From NCBI RefSeq assembly GCF_028694605.1, contig NZ_JAQVKP010000017.1, positions 1-48,262 on the forward strand: a stretch of 48,262 nucleotides of DNA, given 5' to 3'. Under the pieces are notes generated by a model. It saw nothing but the letters and a program-made list of their open reading frames with translations. It was not told the DNA's origin and ran no database searches. This DNA comes from Sulfurimonas sp. Its GTDB lineage: Bacteria; Campylobacterota; Campylobacteria; Campylobacterales; Sulfurimonadaceae. The number at the start of each line of letters is the position of its first letter. Position 1 is the first letter of the stretch. Below are positions 8,199 to 18,049 of this stretch, piece by piece. A program made the position numbers and the translations under genes.

Positions 8199-8288
8199 CT
8201 AACCGATAAAAAGATGATTTGGCGTTAAAACCGCATAGAGCGTATAAATAGCCATGAGCACTAAGCCCCATGAAATAATCTTATCCAT
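8199..8288 (-). CDS. 29-residue single-helix membrane protein in cbb3 operon
   Basis: A short ORF fills the gap between the TPM-like gene and the DUF4006 gene. It starts at ATG 8288 with a strong AGGGGG ribosome-binding site 7-8 bases upstream and ends at TAG 8199. The peptide is one hydrophobic helix (IISWGLVLMAIYTLYAVL) with a short tail. It lies 10 bases after the DUF4006 stop, so it belongs to the operon. Short single-helix subunits such as CcoM and CcoQ are known to pack on cbb3 oxidases; that this is one of them is inferred. Confidence 0.6.
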   Translation of the reverse strand: MDKIISWGLVLMAIYTLYAVLTPNHLFIG

Positions 8289-8298
8289 ACTTTGCCCC

Positions 8299-8511
8299 CT
8301 ATTTTTTCACATCTATAACATGGTCAGCTTGCTTTGAGCCAATCATCTTAATAGATGCTTCATCTTTGATATCATAAAAATTTGCCGCACTGCCTGTTTG
8401 GACATTTATGCCCCACGCTGTCAATCCGACCAAAATAGTCAGAAGCAGCACAGTCGCAATCAACATACCCGTTATACCATCGATAGAGAATATACTTCTA
8501 TTTTCATTCAT
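8299..8511 (-). CDS. DUF4006 family small membrane protein
   Basis: A 70-residue protein with one membrane segment (GMLIATVLLLTILVGLTAWGI) after a short cytoplasmic N-terminus (NENRSIFSIDGIT). The pattern matches the DUF4006 proteins that accompany ccoP in campylobacterotal cbb3 oxidase clusters. Role unknown, probably an accessory subunit or assembly factor. It begins 10 bases after ccoP. Confidence 0.7.
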   Translation of the reverse strand: MNENRSIFSIDGITGMLIATVLLLTILVGLTAWGINVQTGSAANFYDIKDEASIKMIGSKQADHVIDVKK

Positions 8512-8521
8512 TACGGACTCC

Positions 8522-9445
8522 TTATTTGCTTATGTTAGTGATATAAGCACCAACAGCTTCTTTTTGTTTGTCGTTAAGTCTATCAAACTTTGGCATGACA
8601 CCGATAGCACCTTTTTTACCGTTATTAAGTATATTTGCCACTAATGCCGGCGTATATCCTGCAAGATTTGGAGCGACAAACTCCATCCCTTTTCCATCAG
8701 GACCATGACAACTTGAACACGCACCTACAAAAATCTCTGCACCATCACCTTTCATACCGTTTGCGACATAAGCAGACACCGTCTCTATCTCCGCATCAGT
8801 TATGAGTGCACCCGTGTTTGCATTGAAAAGTCCGTTACGATCAGGCATTGGCATATCTGTACCGAGAAGTTTATAGTTTGAGCCATGTTCGATTACATAC
8901 TTTACAGAAGCCGCATTGATTCTCTTGTTAAGATTTGCCGCTTTACCGTCAATTCCATCAGCATTAATACCGTGGCACACTTTACACTCTGCCAAGAAAA
9001 CAGACTCACCCATCTCGACAAGTTTATCACCGGTAAGACCTTTATACTTTGCCTCGAATTTTGTGTTGTGTGCAGCTGTATCTTCATTGTACTCGCCTAC
9101 TTGAGAGTAAGCATTTACCGGATAGCCGATAGTAAAATACCACATACCCCAAATCATAGTGAGTAAAAACATAACTGCCCAACCCATAGGCAGTTCGTTT
9201 TTATACTCACCGATTCCATCCCAATTTTCATCGGCAAGTTCGCCGGATGCGCTATCCACCTGCATCTGACGTACATATTTAATTACAACAAAAACTGTAA
9301 TTATAACTAGAGCAACTGCTCCTGCAATTGCAAGCATGTTAACGATGTCATCGTTCAAACCACCTTTTGTTGTACCAACAGACAAGAATGTCAGCAGTAG
9401 CATCAAAGCAGTAAAAACAACTCCCCCAAGATAAAGCTTATTCAT
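8522..9445 (-). CDS. ccoP: cbb3-type cytochrome c oxidase diheme subunit CcoP
   Basis: 307 residues. Three hydrophobic segments lie in the first 110 residues (7-27, 36-58 and around 90-108). Two c-type heme sites follow: CKVCHGINADG and CSSCHGPDGKG, with candidate axial methionines in DMPMPDRNG and GVMPKFD. CcoP passes electrons from soluble cytochromes to CcoO/CcoN on the periplasmic side. It follows ccoQ with a 9-base gap, in the canonical N-O-Q-P order. Confidence 0.95.
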   Translation of the reverse strand: MNKLYLGGVVFTALMLLLTFLSVGTTKGGLNDDIVNMLAIAGAVALVIITVFVVIKYVRQMQVDSASGELADENWDGIGEYKNELPMGWAVMFLLTMIWGMWYFTIGYPVNAYSQVGEYNEDTAAHNTKFEAKYKGLTGDKLVEMGESVFLAECKVCHGINADGIDGKAANLNKRINAASVKYVIEHGSNYKLLGTDMPMPDRNGLFNANTGALITDAEIETVSAYVANGMKGDGAEIFVGACSSCHGPDGKGMEFVAPNLAGYTPALVANILNNGKKGAIGVMPKFDRLNDKQKEAVGAYITNISK

Positions 9446-9454
9446 ATATCTCTC

Positions 9455-9676
9455 CTATTTCTTTTTACCCTCTACGGGTACCTTCTCATCCGATAGAGCT
9501 GATACGGGAGTATCATCTATATCATCTTTTAGCGCCATATTGCTATAGCTTTCGTAGTCAACCCCGCTTGCATCTCTCTTTTTTGTGTAGAGGTGATATA
9601 TGTACCCATACAACGCCACTACAAGAAAAAATGTCAGTACAAAATATCCATACGCCTGAAGCTCTGCAATACCCAC
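9455..9676 (-). CDS. ccoQ: cbb3-type cytochrome c oxidase subunit CcoQ
   Basis: A 73-residue protein with a single membrane segment (YFVLTFFLVVALYGYIYHLY) followed by a charged cytoplasmic tail that ends in EGKKK. Size, topology and position between ccoO and ccoP identify CcoQ. It stabilises the assembled oxidase in other bacteria. Confidence 0.85.
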   Translation of the reverse strand: MGIAELQAYGYFVLTFFLVVALYGYIYHLYTKKRDASGVDYESYSNMALKDDIDDTPVSALSDEKVPVEGKKK

Positions 9677-9685
9677 TTCAAATTC

Positions 9686-10378
9686 CTACTTGAGACTGTT
9701 CATATATGCAATCAACGCAACTATCTCTGGAATCTCCCCACGAGCAACTGCATCTTTAACATCTTGATCTTTCATGTCGGCAGCTACCACTTTTGCTTCT
9801 TCAAGTGCAAGTGAGCGTGCTTCTGCGACACTATTCGCCATCTTTACATTTTTTACAGAACCGTCTTTCATAGGTACCTCTTGATTATACGGAACTGCAA
9901 AGTGCTTTGCAACTGTGAGCTGTTCTGCATAAACCGTATCGACATCGGCACTGTTTGTAAAGAGCCATTTGTAAGCAGGCATGATTGACCCCGGAACAAC
10001 CGAAGCCGGATTTTTCATGTGATTCTCATGCCAGTCGGTAGTTCTATAGTTGCCTACACGCATCAAATCCGGACCTGTTCTTTTAGAACCCCATAAAAAC
10101 GGTCTATCGTACGCATACTCGCCGCTAAGTGAGTAGTGACCGTAGCGATCTGTTTCAGACTTAAATGGACGTACAAGCTGAGAGTGACAAGCATTACAAC
10201 TATTTTTTATATAAACATGACGACCCGCCAACTCTAAAGTAGAGTAAGGAGCAGTTCCGATAACAGGACGGGAAGCTTGAGCAAAGTTTGGAAGAATCTC
10301 AATTAACCCTGCAAACGCAATTACAACAAATACACCTACCGCAAAAAAGAACGGATGTTTTTCTAACCAATGAAACAT
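9686..10378 (-). CDS. ccoO: cbb3-type cytochrome c oxidase monoheme subunit CcoO
   Basis: 230 residues. One N-terminal membrane anchor (FFFAVGVFVVIAFAGLIEIL) is followed by a periplasmic domain with a single c-heme site, CNACHSQLVRPF, and the family block SGEYAYDRPFLWGSKRTGPDL. A methionine ligand is likely in GSIMPAYKWL. The downstream gene ccoQ starts 9 bases later. It relays electrons from CcoP to the heme-copper subunit. Confidence 0.95.
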   Translation of the reverse strand: MFHWLEKHPFFFAVGVFVVIAFAGLIEILPNFAQASRPVIGTAPYSTLELAGRHVYIKNSCNACHSQLVRPFKSETDRYGHYSLSGEYAYDRPFLWGSKRTGPDLMRVGNYRTTDWHENHMKNPASVVPGSIMPAYKWLFTNSADVDTVYAEQLTVAKHFAVPYNQEVPMKDGSVKNVKMANSVAEARSLALEEAKVVAADMKDQDVKDAVARGEIPEIVALIAYMNSLK

Positions 10379-10393
10379 ATTTTATCCTTTCAA

Positions 10394-11887
10394 TTAAGCG
10401 CCCATAGGCGATGCGTTTTGTAATTCACGCTCTTCAACAGGGCGAGAAGACATAGTTTTGTAGATGTTATAAGCAAACATCAAGAAACCAACTAAGTATA
10501 AAAGACCGCCAACACCACGGATAGCGTAGTATGGATGAAGAACCGTTACCGTATCGATAAACGAGTAGGCAAGATTACCGAACTCATCATGTGCACGCCA
10601 CATCATACCTTGCGTAATACCCGCAATCCACATAGACGTAAAGTAAAGAACAACACCAAGTGTTTGAATCCAGAACTGTGCCGCCATAAGAGACTTAGAG
10701 TAAATCTCACGTTTAAAGACACGAGGTGCCATGTGGTACAGTGCCGCCATAATCATAAAGCCAACCCATCCAAGAACACCGTCATGTACGTGTCCGACAA
10801 TCCAGTCAGTAAAGTGTGCTATGGCATTGACTGATTTAATCGCCTGAATCGGACCTTCCAGTGTTGAGAACATATAGAAAGTCGAACCTAAAACCATAAA
10901 CTTGATAAGCGGAGAAGCCGCAACCTGCTGCCATTCACCCTTCATAGTAAGAAGCATGTTAATTGCCGAACCCCAAGACGGAAGAATCAAGATAACAGAG
11001 AAGATGGACCCCATCGTCTGCATCCAGTCCGGAACAGTTGAGTAAAGAAGGTGATGCCCACCCGCCCATAAATAAACAAACATCAATCCCCAGAAAGAGA
11101 GCAGTGAAAGCTTATAAGAGTAGATAGCCTGACCGGACTCTTTTGGTAAGAAATAGTAAATCATCGCAACGATAGGCACTGTAAAACCAAATGCGACCGC
11201 ATTGTGTCCATACCACCACTGAACGAGCGCATCATTTGTGCCTGCATACATAGAAACAGAGTGGTACCACGCACCTATGCCGCTCTCGCCTGAAGGAGAT
11301 GTAGCAAAAAATGTAGGAATCTCCATGTTATTAAAGAGATAAAGCATCGCTATACCTAAGAAAGTCGCTATGTAGTACCAAACAGAAATATAGAGTGATT
11401 TTTCACGGCGAATACCGATAAGACCAAATATACCCATACCAAAAAGTACCCAAACAACAACAACAGCAATGTCAATTGGCCACTCAAACTCTGCATACTC
11501 TTTTGAAGTTGTTACACCTGCAAAAAGCGATACAATCACAGCTACAACAACTGCAAGATAGAGCCAAAAGTGAAGTTTTCCAAGTGTCATAAGCAGTTTT
11601 GATTCTGCCATCGACACCTTTAAAACACGCTGACCAACATAATACCAAGTAGCAAAAACACCACTTAGCGTAAAGCCAAAGATAACTGCATCTGTGTGCA
11701 GCGGACGAAGACGACTAAAGTTTGTATATTCAGCCAAACCATCTCCCAACATGAGATTCAACCCCGGAAATGCAAGCTGAAACGCCAATATTACACCAAT
11801 GAGCATACCGACAATCCCAAAAGCGATAGTTGTAAGCATAAACATCTTAGCAATTGTATAGTCGTACTCTAATGGACGATTTTCCAT
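10394..11887 (-). CDS. ccoN: cbb3-type cytochrome c oxidase catalytic subunit CcoN
   Basis: A 497-residue polytopic heme-copper subunit. Visible ligands include RPLHTDAVIFGF (low-spin heme), WYGHNAVAFGFTVP and GGHHLLYSTVP (CuB histidines), and GHVHDGVLGWVG (heme ligands). It reduces oxygen to water at high affinity and pumps protons. The open frame extends 30 codons further upstream, but the start MENRPLEYDY at 11887 is preferred because a perfect AAGGAGG lies 6 bases upstream (11894-11900). The upstream extension would run into a long hairpin. Confidence 0.95.
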   Translation of the reverse strand: MENRPLEYDYTIAKMFMLTTIAFGIVGMLIGVILAFQLAFPGLNLMLGDGLAEYTNFSRLRPLHTDAVIFGFTLSGVFATWYYVGQRVLKVSMAESKLLMTLGKLHFWLYLAVVVAVIVSLFAGVTTSKEYAEFEWPIDIAVVVVWVLFGMGIFGLIGIRREKSLYISVWYYIATFLGIAMLYLFNNMEIPTFFATSPSGESGIGAWYHSVSMYAGTNDALVQWWYGHNAVAFGFTVPIVAMIYYFLPKESGQAIYSYKLSLLSFWGLMFVYLWAGGHHLLYSTVPDWMQTMGSIFSVILILPSWGSAINMLLTMKGEWQQVAASPLIKFMVLGSTFYMFSTLEGPIQAIKSVNAIAHFTDWIVGHVHDGVLGWVGFMIMAALYHMAPRVFKREIYSKSLMAAQFWIQTLGVVLYFTSMWIAGITQGMMWRAHDEFGNLAYSFIDTVTVLHPYYAIRGVGGLLYLVGFLMFAYNIYKTMSSRPVEERELQNASPMGA

Positions 11888-11928
11888 ATATAGCCTCCTT
11901 AAAGATTCAAAGCAATTAAGTCTAATGC

Positions 11929-11983
11929 GACTTCTTGAAAAATTTAAAATAAGTTCACTTGATTTTAAATTTTTCAAGAAGTC
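11929..11983. promoter_or_regulatory. 22-bp perfect inverted repeat in the ccoN leader
   Basis: The arms 11929-11950 and 11962-11983 are perfect reverse complements (outer ends GACTTCTTGAAAAA) with an 11-base spacer. The structure begins about 40 bases upstream of the ccoN start and would form a very stable hairpin in the leader transcript. A TATACT-like -10 lies further upstream on the minus strand around 12015-12025. It could be an attenuator, an mRNA-stabilising hairpin or a terminator for upstream read-through. Confidence 0.7.
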
Positions 11984-12154
11984 TTTATTTTTATTAAACT
12001 AAATAACTAAGGTATGATAACAGTATAAATGTTTAAGATTTCTTAATTATTGACATTTTTTCGACATTTTTCAAAAAAATTTCTGTTTTTTAACACTCTA
12101 TTAACAAAAAAATGTTAGTTCTTAAAATTTTTGAGGGGTTTAGTGAGTAGAGCC

Positions 12155-13300
12155 CTATCTTTTGATTAAAGATAGAAACTCATTGAAGATATATCTGCTC
12201 TCTTTTGGACCGGGGCTGGACTCCGGATGGTGCTGTACTGAAAAAATCGGAGCGTCATTGTACTTCAACCCTTCAATTGTGTTGTCAAAAAGGTTTACGT
12301 GCGTCACTTCTGCAACTTCTGTGATGTTGTTTGGAACATTGTAGTTGTGGTTTTGTGCGGTAATCTCTACCAAACCTGTTTTTAGATTTTTTACGGGTTG
12401 GTTACCGCCGTGGTGACCAAACTTTAGTTTATATGTGTCATACCCGTGAGCGATAGAGAGAAGCTGATGTCCAAGACAAATTCCAAACATAGGCACTTTT
12501 GCATCAATAAGCTTTTTGATTTCACGCTGTTCATTTTTAAGCACAAGCGGATCCCCCGGACCATTTGACAAAAAGACGCCGTCAATCTCTTTTGCATTGT
12601 ATCTTTTTACAAGCTCATCACCGTCAAAACTGTTTGGGATAACCTCTACACCGATATTTGCTGCTACCAGCTCATTGAGGATATTTGTTTTCACTCCAAA
12701 ATCCAAAACAACAATATTTGCTTCCGGTGTCGGTGCCGCATCATACTTAAACTCTCTATCGTTGTAAACAGACTGCGTATGCTTGTAAGGCACTTTTGTA
12801 CTTACCTGCTCAATGTAGTTTACATCCTCTATTCTCGGACTTGCTTCTAAAATCTTTTTTAGTTCTGCTTTGTCGCCCACCTCGGTAGATGCTATCATCA
12901 TCATAGCGCCCTCGGTTCTTAGCATCTTCGTGATATAGCGTGTGTCGATGTCACAAATCCCCATAACATTTTGCTCTTTTAAAAAGTCTGCGAGTGATCC
13001 CTCTGCTCTAAAGTTTGAGTAACGCTCTTGATACTTTCTGACAATCATCCCTTTTGCATGTGCAGCCTTGCTTTCCATATCTTCAGCATTGACTCCAACG
13101 TTGCCGATTTCCGGTGCAGTAAATGTAACAAACTGCCCCGCATAAGATGGATCGGACATAATCTCTTGATATCCGCTCATAGAGACGTTAAAAACTATCT
13201 CGCCGACAACAGTGCCATTTGCACCAAAACTGTTTGCCTCTAAAAAAGTTCCGTTTTCCAGATAAATCCAAGCTTTTTGTTTCAAATTTTGCATGCTCAT
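12155..13300 (-). CDS. carA: Carbamoyl-phosphate synthase small (glutaminase) subunit
   Basis: The 381-residue protein has the CarA N-terminal domain (AWIYLENGTFLEANSFG, then MSGYQEIMSDPSYAGQ) and a class I glutamine amidotransferase domain with the nucleophile in FGICLGHQLLS and the His-Glu pair in VQHHPESSPGP. It supplies ammonia from glutamine to CarB for arginine and pyrimidine synthesis. carB is not in the window. Its ATG overlaps the TAA of the DUF507 gene by one base (TAATG), which suggests translational coupling. Confidence 0.95.
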   Translation of the reverse strand: MSMQNLKQKAWIYLENGTFLEANSFGANGTVVGEIVFNVSMSGYQEIMSDPSYAGQFVTFTAPEIGNVGVNAEDMESKAAHAKGMIVRKYQERYSNFRAEGSLADFLKEQNVMGICDIDTRYITKMLRTEGAMMMIASTEVGDKAELKKILEASPRIEDVNYIEQVSTKVPYKHTQSVYNDREFKYDAAPTPEANIVVLDFGVKTNILNELVAANIGVEVIPNSFDGDELVKRYNAKEIDGVFLSNGPGDPLVLKNEQREIKKLIDAKVPMFGICLGHQLLSIAHGYDTYKLKFGHHGGNQPVKNLKTGLVEITAQNHNYNVPNNITEVAEVTHVNLFDNTIEGLKYNDAPIFSVQHHPESSPGPKESRYIFNEFLSLIKR

Positions 13301-13851
13301 TACTCCATACCTCTTCTTATTAACTCTTCTTTGTAAAGTTTTTCATATAAAATATCAAATTCATCTGTCCCAGGGATATATCTCTTTTTGTAAGTCTTGA
13401 TTTTCTCCATGATGATATTATCAAGCGCAGATGCCTCCGTAACAAATGATGCGATGGAGTTGTAGATAATATTTTTGATGCGGTTTTCAGTTACATCAAA
13501 ATGGATAAGGTCTTCTTCGTAAAGCTCATCCAAAATCTTGTGAGAGAGGTCAGAGTAGCGCTCTTCATAATTTAGAATAATGCCAAACTCCGGAGCAAGC
13601 TTCTTTTTAATCATAAAAAAGAGTTGTCTCTCATCGACAAGATTAAACTCTATCTGCTCTTCATTGGCTTCACATATCTGATGTGTTTTCTCTTCAAGCG
13701 CCATCTCCTGCTTGATGTCATTTTCAAGTATCTTTTGTGCCTCTTTTGCTATAGGCTCAAGCCCTTTTGTCATAGTGACAACACCACTCTTGTTCAAATC
13801 AATCGCAATCTTATTGGCTATATGAGGTATAGTTTTAAGTGATATTTTCAT
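13300..13851 (-). CDS. DUF507 family protein
   Basis: 183 residues, soluble, rich in charged helices. The start MKISLKTIPHIANKIAIDL and the block HKILDELYEEDLIHFD followed by ENRIKNIIYNSI are typical of DUF507 proteins. These often precede carA in Campylobacterota. Biochemical function unknown. Coupled to carA by the one-base stop/start overlap. Confidence 0.75.
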   Translation of the reverse strand: MKISLKTIPHIANKIAIDLNKSGVVTMTKGLEPIAKEAQKILENDIKQEMALEEKTHQICEANEEQIEFNLVDERQLFFMIKKKLAPEFGIILNYEERYSDLSHKILDELYEEDLIHFDVTENRIKNIIYNSIASFVTEASALDNIIMEKIKTYKKRYIPGTDEFDILYEKLYKEELIRRGME

Positions 13852-13904
13852 CCAAAGACCCTACTTGTGTAAATATAAATTTTGTGATTTTACTATAAGT
13901 AAGG

Positions 13905-15782
13905 TTAGTTTAGGATTAGAGGAGAGTTTTTTTGCAAAACATACTCTTCAAACTTCTCTTTTGCCAGCGGTTTTGAGAAGTGGTATCCTTGCAGTATATT
14001 GCACTCCTCTGAAATGAGAAAATTTTTCTGCATCTGCGTCTCTACTCCTTCCGCAACAACGCTTAAACCGAGATTTTTTGCGATATTTAGAATGGTTTTT
14101 ACCAAACTTGTATCTTGCTGTGGGTTCTCCAGCTCCATAATGAAAGATTTATCTATTTTAAGTTCATGTATCGGAATTTGGCGAAGATAGCTAAGCGATG
14201 AATAACCTGTGCCAAAATCATCCATGGAAAAACGGATTCCACAGTTTCTAATCTTATTCATGGTCTCTATAAGCTTAGGTATATCTTCAGCGGCACTCGT
14301 CTCTGTCATCTCAAAAATAATTTTTGAACTTAGCCGTTCATCCAGATATTTTCCGCATAACACCTTTACATCATCCACAAAAGCACTATGAAACATTTGA
14401 CGCATGCTGATGTTGATAGAGAGCTGCTGTAACACTATCCCTTTCTCATCCCACTCGCTTAAAGTTTTAAATGCCTCTTCCAAGATATAGTATCCAAGTT
14501 CAACGATAAATCCTGTCTGTTCTGAAATCGGGATAAACTCATCAGGTCGTACGTTGCCAAGCTGCTCATTTTGCCATCGCACAAGCACTTCACACCCTAC
14601 AATTTCTCCAATGCCGTTGACTTGAGGCTGATAATTAAGCGTTATCTCTCTGTTTTGCAGTGCAAAGCGCAACAACCTCTCTACTTCCAATTTTCTCTCT
14701 ATTCTCACGGAGAGCTCATCATTGAAGAGTATAACACCGTCTCTACCTTTTGATTTTGCCTCATACATGGCGATATCAGCCTCTTTGATAAGAGTGTTTG
14801 CTGTTATGTTTGGGTTATCAATGATGCTTACGCCGACACTCGCACTAATGTAGAGATGATGTCCTTCTGTGACATACGTCTGCTTAATAGCATGCAATAA
14901 GTCTAAGGCAAAATTATACGCACTCTCTAAACATTCCTCTTTGTCCGCAAAAGAGGCACTCAGCATACAAAATTCATCACCGCCAAGCCTTGAGACAGTT
15001 GTTTTATGCGTTTTTGCAAGCTTGCTCATTCTTTGTGCAACTTCTACAAGAAGCTTATCTCCGATATCATGCCCTAAAGTGTCGTTAATAGTCTTAAAAT
15101 AGTCTAAATCTATCAAAAGCAGATACATGCACTTTGCATTACTCTTTTGTGTTTTGATAGCATCCTCTATAAGCTCGACAAAATAGCGTCTGTTGCCTAG
15201 TTTTGTGAGGTAGTCATGGTATGCCTCAAACTGGTTTTTTTGCAGATATTTGTAAGTATTGCGTGAGCCGTAAAAAAGTACCCATGCTAGAACAATCGTC
15301 AATGCGGCGATAACATTGGAGTAAAACTTGCCAATCAGCAAAAGATAAATCGTAATAGGAATCATTGAAGAGGCAAGAATAAAGATAGCTAATTTTTTTT
15401 CCGATACAAGGATAGTCGTTGCGACAACAGCGACACCTAGTTGGGTAAAAATAGCAAGATAGTGCAGCTCTATATTGGAACGTAAAGTATAGACAACAAA
15501 CATAATTGTCCATGAAAAAAAGTAGAAAAAGATAAAATAGCGCAGTTTGCCAAGCCAACGCTTCTTCTCTTGGATAGTATATGCTGTGTCGGAATACTCT
15601 TTGTAGAGCTTATAACCCCAGTGGGAGAGTGCCAAAACATACAGATACCACAATGGCTCGGCAATATATGAACCATACATGATACCAAAAAAGATATAGG
15701 AGGTTGCGGTTGAGGCAAAAAGAACTATAAGCACAACAATCTGTCTATGCATAAAATTATAAAAATTTATATTATTCAGCAA
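13905..15782 (-). CDS. Membrane-bound GGDEF/EAL cyclic-di-GMP enzyme
   Basis: 625 residues. The first 180 residues form a membrane sensor of five or six segments. Then come a GGDEF domain (HDYLTKLGNRRYF, SRLGGDEFCML near residue 265) and an EAL domain (GCEVLVRW, SINISMRQMF, MDDFGTGYSSLSYLR, VVAEGVET). The diguanylate cyclase signature is intact and no RxxD inhibition site is seen before it. The EAL triad reads EVL, but the glutamate and DDFGTGYSS block are present, so phosphodiesterase activity is plausible. It may sense a membrane signal and tune c-di-GMP for motility or attachment. Confidence 0.9.
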   Translation of the reverse strand: MLNNINFYNFMHRQIVVLIVLFASTATSYIFFGIMYGSYIAEPLWYLYVLALSHWGYKLYKEYSDTAYTIQEKKRWLGKLRYFIFFYFFSWTIMFVVYTLRSNIELHYLAIFTQLGVAVVATTILVSEKKLAIFILASSMIPITIYLLLIGKFYSNVIAALTIVLAWVLFYGSRNTYKYLQKNQFEAYHDYLTKLGNRRYFVELIEDAIKTQKSNAKCMYLLLIDLDYFKTINDTLGHDIGDKLLVEVAQRMSKLAKTHKTTVSRLGGDEFCMLSASFADKEECLESAYNFALDLLHAIKQTYVTEGHHLYISASVGVSIIDNPNITANTLIKEADIAMYEAKSKGRDGVILFNDELSVRIERKLEVERLLRFALQNREITLNYQPQVNGIGEIVGCEVLVRWQNEQLGNVRPDEFIPISEQTGFIVELGYYILEEAFKTLSEWDEKGIVLQQLSINISMRQMFHSAFVDDVKVLCGKYLDERLSSKIIFEMTETSAAEDIPKLIETMNKIRNCGIRFSMDDFGTGYSSLSYLRQIPIHELKIDKSFIMELENPQQDTSLVKTILNIAKNLGLSVVAEGVETQMQKNFLISEECNILQGYHFSKPLAKEKFEEYVLQKNSPLILN

Positions 15783-15836
15783 AAAACTACTCTTTTTTTG
15801 TTTTTTGTGATAATTTTATCTTATTTTTCTTAAAAA

Positions 15837-16349
15837 TTACTTCGCCAAAAGAATTGTAAGTTCAGAAGCTTTTTTCGCTTCCATTTTACTCAGTATAGCT
15901 CCCGTTGTTTTAGGTTTAAGCGAAGAAAGAATATCCACGGCATCTTTTACGTCCATCTCAGAGAGTACGCTTGCCGCATTGGCTGCTTTCATCTTTGCAA
16001 AAGTCTCCGCCATCTTGCCCATCTTTACCTCTTTTAGCTCTTTTAGAAGCTGCTCATTTTTTTCAACCATCCCTTTGATAGATGCCTCTTTGGCGCTTAT
16101 CTCACTTAGCTGTTTCGCTACATTCTCTTCACGCTCGCTTATTTTGGCTTCTCTCTTTTTTAAAAGCTCTTCAGTTGCGGTTTTGAGTGCGCTTAGAGAC
16201 TGCTTTTGCTCATCGATTCGTTCAAGTTCTATAAGAAGTTCACTCTTTCTGGCTTTAAAAATCTCCGTACACTCAAAAAGTTTATCGCTTGTTTCAAGTG
16301 CATACAAAGATACAAATCCCAGTATAATCAATATTGCTATTTTTTTCAT
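15837..16349 (-). CDS. MotE-like flagellar protein (PDP family)
   Basis: 170 residues. There is a signal or anchor helix at residues 1-17, a long coiled coil (about 30-112) and a C-terminal MgtE-N-like helical domain (MKAANAASVLSEMDVKDAVD, then LKPKTTGAILSKMEAKKASE). This is the architecture of MotE, the periplasmic chaperone or scaffold of MotB and the motor in Campylobacterota. It overlaps fliJ by four bases (ATGA), which supports a flagellar role. Confidence 0.7.
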   Translation of the reverse strand: MKKIAILIILGFVSLYALETSDKLFECTEIFKARKSELLIELERIDEQKQSLSALKTATEELLKKREAKISEREENVAKQLSEISAKEASIKGMVEKNEQLLKELKEVKMGKMAETFAKMKAANAASVLSEMDVKDAVDILSSLKPKTTGAILSKMEAKKASELTILLAK

Positions 16350-16765
16350 CCGTTTTTTCCCATATATGCCATAAGCGCAACCTCATCAAGATTTTTCGCT
16401 TCTAGCATCGCCTTTTTTTTGAGTTCCTGTTTTATCTCTTGAAGCTCTAAATATTGAAATTTTTCAAGCTCTATCATGTCTGTTTTTAGTTGCACTCTTG
16501 CCTGTTCTACCTGATTTTTGGCGAAGGCAACCCATTCTTGATTGTGTTTTATAAGTTCTCTTTGAGAGCTAAGAAGCGTTCTTGAGGCGAGCATTTGGCT
16601 CATGGTGCCGCGGCTTGGAGGGGTGATATCTTTGAGAGTGTTGTAAGAGAGCTCCAGTGCGCTTGATGCGCTATTTAGGTTCACGGTAGCCTTTTGTAAA
16701 AACCGCTCACTCTTTTGCAAGAGATTTTTTTTGACTTTTACAAGCGGGCTAAAGCGGCTTTTCAT
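16346..16765 (-). CDS. fliJ: FliJ-like flagellar export protein
   Basis: 139 residues, almost entirely coiled coil, beginning MKSRFSPLVKVKKNLLQKSE, the usual FliJ N-terminal pattern (RF-x-LxxVxxxK). FliJ is a soluble stalk in the flagellar type III export ATPase complex with FliI and FliH. It is translationally coupled to the MotE-like gene downstream. The assignment rests on length, coiled coil and context. Confidence 0.65.
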   Translation of the reverse strand: MKSRFSPLVKVKKNLLQKSERFLQKATVNLNSASSALELSYNTLKDITPPSRGTMSQMLASRTLLSSQRELIKHNQEWVAFAKNQVEQARVQLKTDMIELEKFQYLELQEIKQELKKKAMLEAKNLDEVALMAYMGKNG

Positions 16766-16789
16766 AGGCTCTCTCCTTTGAGAAAGGGG

Positions 16790-18049
<1,260 letters not shown>

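Noticed and set aside
16206..16442. Open frames antisense to motE/fliJ
   Set aside because: Shadows of coiled-coil coding sequence; no RBS and no recognisable protein.
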